From an uncultured Faecalibacterium sp. (GTDB lineage: Bacteria > Bacillota > Clostridia > Oscillospirales > Ruminococcaceae): a DNA stretch of 7,718 bases. The stretch lies in NCBI GenBank assembly GCA_934553285.1, contig CAKTFD010000103.1, positions 1 to 7,718 on the forward strand, written 5' to 3'. Shown piece by piece: positions 1-5,635 of the stretch. How positions within the stretch are numbered: position 1 is the first letter of the stretch; each line of letters opens with the position of its first letter. A program made the translations under genes and the position numbers. The notes beneath the pieces were generated by a model. The model was not told the origin of the DNA, searched no databases, and saw only the letters and a program-made list of their open reading frames with translations.

Positions 1-349
1 TGTTATCGATGGCGGTCATCTGCAGCACATCGGTCAGCGGGGTCCAGCCGCCGTACTGGTGCAGGTCGCTGGTGATGCTGGTCACGTTCAGCGCCTGACC
101 ATTGGGGGTCACGCCCTCGGTCAGCGGCGTGCTGGCCTTGGGCAGGCTGTCGTACTTGCGGAACTCGATGGTCTTGCCGCCGTTCTGGGGCACCGGGTAG
201 TAATCCGCAAACTGGTCGTGCACAAGGCGCGGCTCGGCCTGGTCGATCAGGCGCTTTTCATAAAAGGTCTTCATCTCCGCCGACATGGTGGCGGTAGTGT
301 TGGTCTGCGCATCCGCAAACAACTGGATGTTAAACTTCATCATGGTCAT
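1..349 (-). CDS. Major capsid protein, N4-gp56 family (N-terminal 116 residues, truncated by the window)
   Basis: This protein forms the icosahedral shell of the phage head. The visible N-terminal part contains the conserved family stretch: an EMKTFYEKRLI helix, the LVHDQF segment, NGGKTIEFRKY, the TPLTEGVTP loop, and the QYGGWTPLTD...TAID segment. I recognise this pattern from N4-gp56-type major capsid proteins. The start at 349 is chosen because AGGAG (361-357) sits 7 nt upstream; ATGs at 343 and 340 are alternatives, the former served by AAAGGA. Residues 5-12 read KFNIQLFA, which closely resembles the LNLQFFA recognition site of Prp protease, so the first 11 residues are probably removed during maturation (inferred scissile bond F11|A12). 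It lies 18 nt downstream of the protease-scaffold gene, its likely partner. The C-terminal part lies outside the window. Confidence 0.92.
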   Translation of the reverse strand, partial: MTMMKFNIQLFADAQTNTTATMSAEMKTFYEKRLIDQAEPRLVHDQFADYYPVPQNGGKTIEFRKYDSLPKASTPLTEGVTPNGQALNVTSITSDLHQYGGWTPLTDVLQMTAIDN

Positions 350-367
350 TTCCTTTCTCCTGTCGGG

Positions 368-1297
368 TCATAATTCGATCTGGGCACCGTGCAGCACACG
401 GCGCTCCAGCGCTTCCCGCTGGGCACGGGTCATGGCGGCTACGTCCGGCCTTACGGCGGCGGCCGCACCGGGGCGCAGGCCGTTTTCCAGCGGGCGGGCT
501 GCCCGCTGCTGCATCCGCTCCACCACGCCCTGCTCCACGGTCTGTGCCGTGGTGCGCAGCGCATCGTCGTAATGGGTCAGCCGGTAAGCATCCTGCACCC
601 GCATCCCGGGCAGCTGCATCAGGCGGCGCATCTCCGGGTGCTGCAGCTCGGCCCGCAGGTCAAAGCCGGGCTGGCTGCGGCGCAGTGCCGCTTCCTCTGC
701 CGCCCAGCGGGCGTGCAGGCTGCGCACCGTATCCTGTGCCATCCGGGGCAGGCCCGGCAGCGCCGGGTGCACCGGCAGCCGGGGCGCTTCTTCCGGCTCC
801 GGAGCCTGCGCTGCTGCAGGCTGCGCCTCGGCAGCGGGAGGCTCTGCACGCAGGGTACCGGCGGCGGCCGCCTGCCGGGCCTGTTCCTGGCTCAGCGCCG
901 GGGCCGGGGCAGCTGCACCCTCCTCTGCGGCAAACAGCTGCAGGTCCATCATGCTCTGCATCCCGCTGCGGCTCACATCCGCAAAGCGCAGGTTGTCCGG
1001 GTAGCGCTCGGCCAGCAGGGCAAAGCCCGCCTTGGCCAGCTCAAAAGCGCCCTGCACCCACGGCTCCACCGGGGCATCCGCCGCCACCGCCAGACGCGGC
1101 CCGTCCGGCTCGTCCCAGGCATCGCTGCGGGCGCTCTCTTCCCCTGCCAGCAGGTACACCAGCGCCTGCATCAGGGTACTTGCGCCTGCACACACGATGT
1201 CCTGCCCGGCAGGTGCATAGCCCGCGTGTCCGGCGGCTTCCAGCCGCAGGCTCAGGCCCTTGGGGCCGTCCAGCTCACTGTAGCATACCTTTATCAT
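368..1297 (-). CDS. Prp-family cysteine protease fused to a phage scaffolding protein
   Basis: This 309-residue two-part protein probably acts as both procapsid scaffold and maturation protease. Residues 1 to about 106 match the ribosomal-processing cysteine protease Prp (YsxB family): the GHA motif with H24, the GQDIVCAGAS block with C36 (the same 12-residue His-Cys spacing as in Staphylococcus aureus Prp), and a terminal ERYPDNLRF resembling the end of Prp. Residues 116-123 read MMDLQLFA, a Prp-type cleavage site. Residues 124-180 are a low-complexity Ala/Pro/Glu linker. Residues 185-309 look helical and scaffold-like, with HPEMRRLMQ...VQDAYRLTHYDD and a basic C-terminal ERRVLHGAQIEL that resembles capsid-binding tails of clostridial phage scaffolds. 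The start has an AGGAGGT site 8 nt upstream, inside the end of the portal gene (1-nt gap), suggesting translational coupling. Prp assignment is strong; the scaffold role is inferred from position and architecture. Confidence 0.88.
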   Translation of the reverse strand: MIKVCYSELDGPKGLSLRLEAAGHAGYAPAGQDIVCAGASTLMQALVYLLAGEESARSDAWDEPDGPRLAVAADAPVEPWVQGAFELAKAGFALLAERYPDNLRFADVSRSGMQSMMDLQLFAAEEGAAAPAPALSQEQARQAAAAGTLRAEPPAAEAQPAAAQAPEPEEAPRLPVHPALPGLPRMAQDTVRSLHARWAAEEAALRRSQPGFDLRAELQHPEMRRLMQLPGMRVQDAYRLTHYDDALRTTAQTVEQGVVERMQQRAARPLENGLRPGAAAAVRPDVAAMTRAQREALERRVLHGAQIEL

Positions 1298-1298
1298 C

Positions 1299-3143
1299 TC
1301 ACTTCACCTCCTTTCCGTTCCAGTTCATGGCGCGGGCGGCAGCCGCCACCGGCAGCTGCCCCAGCAGGCTGGCGGCATCCTGCCCGCTTTGAGGCGCGCT
1401 GCCCGGCCGGAAAGCCCCGCTCACGCTGCGGGTCAGCCCGCCGGAAGCGTTCTGCCCACCGGTCTGCATCTCGATGATGGCCGCCATCTTTACCATCTGA
1501 TCCTGCAGCTGCACCAGCTGCCGCGCCAGGGTGCCGTTCTGCCGCACCCGCTCCCGCACCTTTTCCACGCCCTCAAAATCCATCATATCCAGCGCGGCCA
1601 GTGCAGCATCGGCATTGGCCGGGTCAAAAAAGCCCAGCCTGTAGCACTCCTTGGCGGTCTCGTTCTGGGAAAGGCGGCTGAACGTGCTCTTTTTTGCGGC
1701 GCTTACCACGATATCAAAGATGGGTTCCCGGCTGCCCAGTTCCACCCCGCCTACGGCAGGCACAGGCCGGGCGCGCAGCCCCTGCGCGGAAAAAGGCACA
1801 AACGCGCTCTCCCCGTTCTGCCCCACGATACGGAACACCCGCTGCTCATCGTAGAACTGCCGCATCAGCTCAATGATCAGGTAGCACTGCCTTGCAAAGG
1901 CGCGGTAGGCGCTTTTGAGCATATCCCGGCTCAGCTTACTGCCTGCCTCCTGCAATGCGGCGATGGCGCTGGCAGCGGTCACGCCGCCGCTGGTGCCGCC
2001 CTGGGTCATATCGCGGTTGCCGCTGATCTCCTTCAGCTCCTCGATGCGGCTGTTGCGGTAGCTCAGGCTGTTGCCCTGCAGGCCCGCCGTCTGTAGCGGG
2101 CGGAAGGTATCCTCGTTCAGGCGGCCCACCACATGCACGATATCCCGGCTCAGGTCGGCCAGTTCTTCCTCGTTCACCCCGGCAGTATCGCTGAGCACAT
2201 ACCGCTGGCGGGAGGCCAGCAGCACGTTCTCGTCCATAGCGTGGTTCATCTTATCGATGGCGTTCTGGCAGTCCTTCATCACATCGATATACCCGAACCC
2301 GGCGGGCGAGTCCTCCTCCACGAACAGTGGGTCGAACACAAAGGGGTACTGCCCGTGGTCGTACAGGCCGCGCCCGGCCAGCGCCGGGTCGTTCTGGCTG
2401 GCATACAGCACCACCCCGTTGCAGAACTTGCAGTAGTGCAGCCGCAGCCGGCCGCCCTCGTCCGGGCGCTTATAGTACCAGTCCACCACCACGCTCTTGT
2501 TGGCGGTGGATGCGGCATCCTCGTGGATGTAGCGGGGCACATCCACCACAGCGGCGGTGTGCCCTGCCAGCTGAGGGTACTGCGCGGTGAGCCGGGCGGT
2601 ATCCTCCAGGCTCAGGTGGAACAGATCCGGCGAGTCCTGGATATCCTGCACGCCCGGCTCCCAGTAGAGCATCAGCAGGTTGACGCTGCGCACCGCGATA
2701 TCCCCCAGGCCGCCCCGCGCCGCCGGGTCCCAGAAGATGCCGGTAACGCCGGTGCCCTGCTTGAGCTTGCGCCACCAGACATCGCTGTACACCTGCTCGT
2801 AATCGGCCTGTTCCAACACCACCGGCAGCACGCTGGAAAGCGCCTGCGCCGTGGCCTGGTCGTCCGCAGCGCGGGGCAGCACATTCGGCTCCGGGTAGTT
2901 GTCCATGGCATCGGCGTGTTTGTTGGCGATGCTGTTGAACAGCCAGCCGCTGGAGGGCTGCGCCTTGCCGGGCATCAGCGGGTCGCGGTAATTTTTCCAG
3001 TGCCCCATGCGGAACCACAGCTCGTTGTCGATCAGCCGCTGGTCCAGCGCCGCCTTGCCCGCCTTATAGCGCTGCAGCGTCTGCTGGGCTGCAGCCACCT
3101 GTGCCGCGCCGATGGGCAGGGTATCTGCTCGTGTATCTTCCAT
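1299..3143 (-). CDS. Phage portal protein (P22-like)
   Basis: This 614-residue protein is the probable portal, which forms a ring at one head vertex through which the terminase pumps DNA and to which the tail attaches. Evidence is its position between the large terminase and the scaffold/capsid genes, its length, and recognisable portal-like stretches: an N-terminal helical region with WFRMGHWKNYRDP, the motif SSGWLFNSIANKHADAM, an acidic/aromatic segment around VWWRKLKQGTGVTGIFWDP, a central GFGYIDVMKDCQNAIDKMNHAMDENVLLA helix region, and GTSGGVTAASAIAALQEAGSKLSRDM, typical of the long stem/wing helices. The last 60 residues are Gln/Ala/Gly/Ser-rich and probably flexible. The start at 3143 follows an AAAGGAA site. 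The gene lies 42 nt after the terminase and 1 nt before the protease-scaffold start. I place it in the P22/N4-type portal group from general resemblance only. Confidence 0.85.
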   Translation of the reverse strand: MEDTRADTLPIGAAQVAAAQQTLQRYKAGKAALDQRLIDNELWFRMGHWKNYRDPLMPGKAQPSSGWLFNSIANKHADAMDNYPEPNVLPRAADDQATAQALSSVLPVVLEQADYEQVYSDVWWRKLKQGTGVTGIFWDPAARGGLGDIAVRSVNLLMLYWEPGVQDIQDSPDLFHLSLEDTARLTAQYPQLAGHTAAVVDVPRYIHEDAASTANKSVVVDWYYKRPDEGGRLRLHYCKFCNGVVLYASQNDPALAGRGLYDHGQYPFVFDPLFVEEDSPAGFGYIDVMKDCQNAIDKMNHAMDENVLLASRQRYVLSDTAGVNEEELADLSRDIVHVVGRLNEDTFRPLQTAGLQGNSLSYRNSRIEELKEISGNRDMTQGGTSGGVTAASAIAALQEAGSKLSRDMLKSAYRAFARQCYLIIELMRQFYDEQRVFRIVGQNGESAFVPFSAQGLRARPVPAVGGVELGSREPIFDIVVSAAKKSTFSRLSQNETAKECYRLGFFDPANADAALAALDMMDFEGVEKVRERVRQNGTLARQLVQLQDQMVKMAAIIEMQTGGQNASGGLTRSVSGAFRPGSAPQSGQDAASLLGQLPVAAAARAMNWNGKEVK

Positions 3144-3185
3144 AGTTCTTTCCTTTCTATCCTGTTTTTTGTCCGCAGATGCACC

Positions 3186-4631
3186 CTAGATACGGTAGAA
3201 CCGCGCCTGCCGGTGCAGCTCCAAGGGGTCGTCCCGCAGGGGCGGCACCGCCGTGCTTTCCGGCGGGCTGATGGGATGTTCCATCAGCACATAGCGGCAT
3301 TCGTCGTAGATATGATCCTCCTGCCGGGTGTCGATATCCTCCACATTGCTCTCGTCGTACACAAGGTTCGGCAGGGTGCGGATAAAGTGCTTGCAGCTGC
3401 TGAACACCTGCAGCATCGGCCTGCCATCCGGCGCAAACCGCAGCCGGTAGTGGAACTGCATCTTGCCTGCCAGCCGGGTATGATCCCCGGGCTGCCAGCG
3501 CAGAAAATGCGGGCTGCGCTCCATCATGGATGCAATGCTCTCGCCCCGGCTCTCGTCAAAAATGGCGGGGTCTGCCACCCCGTGGATCACCCTGCCCCGC
3601 AGCAAAGGGTCGTTCTGCTCGATCTCCCGGATGCGCTTTGCCTGCTCCACCGGGTCGATGCGCAGCCCCTCGTTGGGGCGGCCGGTGCAGCCATACAGCT
3701 CCCGGATGCGGTACAGCCGCCCCTCCTCATCCGCCGCATACCACCCCACCGAAAACGGCTTGGAAAAGCCGAAGTCGTACCCGCGCCAGATGGGCCAGTG
3801 TTTCGGGATGGCAAAAGGCGCAATGACATGGGTCCAGCGCTGATCCTGATAGTGTGCCGGATCGTTGCGCCACTCGGTGAACACCTGGCCGGAAAAACTA
3901 TCCCAGCTGCCGTAGAGCAGCGCCTGCTTTTCCGCCTCCGGCAAACTGGCCAGGCTGGCCAGATAGCCGGGGTCGTTGCGCAGCAGCGCAGGGTTATCGA
4001 ACACGCTGGACGGGATGAACACCCTTGCCCGCTCCATCTGCTGCTGGGTACCGTCCGGCAGGCGCACCATCACCGTTTCCACGATGGGGGTGCCGGGCGG
4101 GGCAGGTGTGATGAACCGCGCCTTGACCCAGCCATGACCGATGCCGCCGGGGTTGGTGGTGGCGCGCATGTATACCCGGGTGCCCGGCCCGGTGGGGCGG
4201 TTGCGGCTCATCATATAGCTGTACTCCTCCCACTCAAAGTGGGTCAGCTCGTCAAAGCCGATAAAATCGTAGGCTTTGCCCTGGTAATTGGTGCGGTCCT
4301 TGGTGTACTGCATGGAGCCGAACCAGATCTTTGCCCCGCTGGGAAAGATCCATACATGGGAGGTGGCATTGTACTGCGCCTCCGGAAAGGCGCGGCGGTA
4401 GTACATCTGGCTTTTATCCACCAGGTCGGAAAGCTGCGGGTAGGTCTTGCGCAGGATCAGCGCCCGGTAATGGGGGATATGCACCTGCCGCAGTGCCTCG
4501 ATAAGCAGCGCATCGCTTTTGCCGCCGCCCGCCGCGCCGCCGTACAGCGCTTCCGGCTCCGGCCTGCGCATAAATTCCAGCTGGCGGGGCTGCGGCCGCC
4601 ATACGATGACAGCCCGTTCCGTTTTGTTCAT
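3186..4631 (-). CDS. terL: Terminase large subunit (ATPase and nuclease of the DNA-packaging motor)
   Basis: This 481-residue protein pumps phage DNA into the procapsid and cuts the concatemer. The N-terminal ATPase domain shows Walker A GGAAGGGKS (residues 31-39), Walker B IGFDEL (124-129, with catalytic D127/E128) and the coupling motif TTNPGG (158-163). The C-terminal RNase H-like nuclease shows the expected acidic residues in GYDFGF (D286), GVADPAIFDE (D354) and EDHIYDECRY (D443). An upstream in-frame ATG at 4670 would add 13 low-complexity Arg/Gly/Ala residues. I chose the ATG at 4631 because a GGAGGAGGAAGG site lies directly upstream and because that ATG overlaps the stop of the preceding gene by 4 nt (ATGA), a standard arrangement for translational coupling. 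The sequence appears intact, with no frameshift. Confidence 0.96.
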   Translation of the reverse strand: MNKTERAVIVWRPQPRQLEFMRRPEPEALYGGAAGGGKSDALLIEALRQVHIPHYRALILRKTYPQLSDLVDKSQMYYRRAFPEAQYNATSHVWIFPSGAKIWFGSMQYTKDRTNYQGKAYDFIGFDELTHFEWEEYSYMMSRNRPTGPGTRVYMRATTNPGGIGHGWVKARFITPAPPGTPIVETVMVRLPDGTQQQMERARVFIPSSVFDNPALLRNDPGYLASLASLPEAEKQALLYGSWDSFSGQVFTEWRNDPAHYQDQRWTHVIAPFAIPKHWPIWRGYDFGFSKPFSVGWYAADEEGRLYRIRELYGCTGRPNEGLRIDPVEQAKRIREIEQNDPLLRGRVIHGVADPAIFDESRGESIASMMERSPHFLRWQPGDHTRLAGKMQFHYRLRFAPDGRPMLQVFSSCKHFIRTLPNLVYDESNVEDIDTRQEDHIYDECRYVLMEHPISPPESTAVPPLRDDPLELHRQARFYRI

Positions 4632-4909
4632 CCTTCCTCCTCCACCGGCGGCAGCAGCACCACGCCGCACTCCATGCTTTCCAGTTCCGTGCCCTGGTCG
4701 TTCAGGGTCCTGACCACGCCTGCCAGATCCTTGAGCACCGCAGTTGCCTCCTTTAATCCCTTCATCATCCCCGGATCCGGGGCGTTTTCCCTGCGGGCGG
4801 CCCGCTGCCGCTCGTTCAGCTCTTTCACCTCCTGTGCCAGCAGGGTGCTCAGGGTATCCGCAGCGCGGTTCAGGCTTTTCAGCCCGGCAGCCTGTCTGGT
4901 CTGCCCCAT
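4628..4909 (-). CDS. Small phage protein, probable terminase small subunit
   Basis: This 93-residue protein is the first gene of the packaging block. Two predicted amphipathic helices are visible: residues 10-41, with heptad-like Leu/Ala spacing (LKSLNRAADTLSTLLAQEV) and a charged ERQRAARRE end, and residues 48-70 (MMKGLKEATAVLKDLAGVVRTLN). A short tail with GVVLLPPVEEE follows. The helices and the GVVLLP-type tail resemble small proteins found just upstream of terL in clostridial prophages, some annotated as terminase small subunit. Such a protein would recognise the phage DNA packaging site and regulate TerL. I see no clear helix-turn-helix, so the function rests mainly on position. The start at 4909 follows AAAGGAGGT (4927-4919) with about 10 nt spacing. 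The end overlaps the terL start (ATGA). Confidence 0.6.
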   Translation of the reverse strand: MGQTRQAAGLKSLNRAADTLSTLLAQEVKELNERQRAARRENAPDPGMMKGLKEATAVLKDLAGVVRTLNDQGTELESMECGVVLLPPVEEEG

Positions 4910-4918
4910 AGTGTTTTT

Positions 4919-4927
4919 ACCTCCTTT
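4919..4927 (-). promoter_or_regulatory. Ribosome binding site of the first packaging gene
   Basis: AAAGGAGGT on the minus strand, about 9-10 nt before the ATG at 4909. It is a near-perfect Shine-Dalgarno sequence and fixes the start of the small terminase candidate. Confidence 0.75.
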
Positions 4928-5020
4928 CGTCCGGTCCTCCCGGGCTTCTGTACAAAGGATACCATCCCGCCGCCCCGGCAGACAGTGTGCACTTTTGCAG
5001 GGCCTTTCTGTATTTTTTAT

Positions 5021-5049
5021 CTTTTATCATCCAGTTTGTATATTGTCAA
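5021..5049 (-). promoter_or_regulatory. Candidate sigma-A promoter for the phage packaging operon
   Basis: On the minus strand a perfect -35 box TTGACA (5049-5044) is followed after exactly 17 bp by TAAAAG (5026-5021), a 4/6 match to the -10 consensus, within AT-rich DNA. Transcription would begin near 5013 and give a leader of about 100 nt before the gene starting at 4909. It is the best -35 box in the 4910-5635 gap and is correctly oriented, but the weak -10 leaves room for doubt. Confidence 0.45.
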
Positions 5050-5221
5050 ATTTCAAAATCCATCACAACTGCGTTGTTTGCATCTCTCTGGCCAGCACAA
5101 AGCGCAGAAAAGATCCGCTCGTATTTCAAACAGCCTGAACAAAAACGTTCGATACCGCGCCCCGGCCCTGTAAACTATAAAGGTAGATGCCTTTTTGTTC
5201 CGGCCAGGGAGCGCATGGCGC

Positions 5222-5275
5222 AAAAAGGGCTGTTCCTGCCGTACACTGCAATGCTGCAGCAGGCGAGAACAGCCC
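5222..5275 (-). terminator. Intrinsic terminator acting on minus-strand transcripts
   Basis: A perfect 9-bp stem GGGCTGTTC (5227-5235) with GAACAGCCC (5267-5275) is extended by GCC/GGC after a 2x2 internal loop and capped by CTGCA-ATGC-TGCAG (5246-5259). Read on the minus strand, the stem is followed directly by TTTTT (5226-5222), the hallmark of a Rho-independent terminator. The plus-strand reading lacks a T-run. No gene that it would terminate is visible upstream on this strand; it may insulate the phage operon or end a short non-coding transcript. Confidence 0.7.
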
Positions 5276-5527
5276 CTGATCTTTCCGCTCTGTAGTATAC
5301 CTGAAAAAATCTTTCAAAAAATGCATTGTCCTGTGCAGTGCCTTTTTCAGAGCCATGCAACATTTTTCACCCCTCGTGGTTATTTTTTTACATACCTGCA
5401 TCACATTTATCCGTTGGTTGCATCGACATGAAAAATTGTGATAATTCGTGAAAAGATTTTGTAACCTCTGGTCTGCTTTTGTAAAAACGTCACAAAACAT
5501 TCTCGCTATTCTTGTTAACTTATTCTC

Positions 5528-5557
5528 TTGCGCATTTCCCCCTTACAAGGGTATAAT
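5528..5557 (+). promoter_or_regulatory. Sigma-A promoter of the mgl operon
   Basis: A perfect -10 box TATAAT (5552-5557) is preceded by an 18-bp spacer and TTGCGC (5528-5533), a partial -35 box. Transcription would start near 5564, about 70 nt before mglB. The spacer contains a perfect dyad CCCTT-AC-AAGGG (5540-5551) abutting the -10 box, which could be an operator or coincidence. Confidence 0.7.
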
Positions 5558-5570
5558 ACTGTCAGGGATT

Positions 5571-5597
5571 ACAGACACATGCGACAAATGCGTCTGT
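5571..5597 (+). promoter_or_regulatory. Inverted repeat just downstream of the mgl transcription start
   Basis: ACAGAC-A-CAT (5571-5580) pairs with ATG-C-GTCTGT (5588-5597) across a 7-nt loop, 9 of 10 positions matching. It lies from about +7 to +33 of the predicted transcript. It could be a DNA operator for a sugar-responsive repressor or a 5' hairpin that stabilises a highly expressed mRNA; sequence alone does not decide. Confidence 0.5.
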
Positions 5598-5635
5598 GAA
5601 TATGCTGTGATACATAAATGAAGGAGATTACTATT

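Larger units (their letters stand above)
1..4909 (-). mobile_element. Prophage packaging and head-assembly module (partial, runs off the left edge)
   Basis: Five consecutive minus-strand genes follow the classical tailed-phage order: probable small terminase, large terminase, portal, protease/scaffold, major capsid. Junctions are tight (4-nt overlap, 42-nt gap, 1-nt gap, 18-nt gap) and every gene has a purine-rich ribosome binding site, so a single transcript is likely. Portal and capsid resemble the P22/N4-type head families, which suggests a podovirus-like or related head, although no tail gene is in view. No integrase, repressor or replication gene lies between terminase and the neighbouring host mgl operon, so the right-hand limit of the element is not visible as an att repeat. 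Whether this is an intact prophage, a remnant or an assembly break cannot be told from this window. Confidence 0.9.
4910..5635. other. AT-rich intergenic boundary between the phage block and the mgl operon
   Basis: This stretch of about 725 bases is clearly richer in A+T than the phage genes on its left. Short open frames occur on both strands, but none shows family resemblance or a persuasive coding pattern. It contains the candidate phage promoter (5021-5049), a strong minus-strand intrinsic terminator (5222-5275), a weak short hairpin AAAGG/CCTTT followed by T residues (about 5180-5200), a TTTTGT/ACAAAA dyad (5477-5497), and the mgl promoter and leader hairpin. If the phage block is an integrated element, its right end should lie here, but no integrase gene, tRNA gene or obvious att core is visible. 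Confidence 0.7.

Noticed and set aside
4632..4670. Upstream ATG that would add 13 residues to the terminase large subunit.
   Set aside because: The added residues are low-complexity and come from the ribosome-binding-site region of the real start at 4631, which shows the classical ATGA overlap.
2133..5138. A stop-free plus-strand frame of about 1000 codons antisense to the portal and terminase genes.
   Set aside because: It mirrors GC-rich codons of genuine minus-strand genes whose families are recognised. It has no family resemblance of its own and runs into non-coding DNA, so it is a shadow frame.
5478..5495. Possible catabolite-repression (cre) site around TTGTAAAAACGTCACA.
   Set aside because: Aligned on the central CG it mismatches the cre consensus at several fixed positions; only a simple TTTTGT/ACAAAA dyad remains.
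5126..5500. Minus-strand open frames (124 and 62 codons) in the intergenic gap, one with an AGGGG sequence before an ATG near 5363.
   Set aside because: They run through the strong terminator hairpin, show no recognisable protein pattern and have an unusual Cys- and Arg-rich composition. A non-coding interpretation fits better.
5618..5635. Upstream ATG that would extend mglB by six residues.
   Set aside because: It precedes the AAGGAG ribosome binding site, and the ATG at 5636 has ideal spacing and gives a standard signal peptide.
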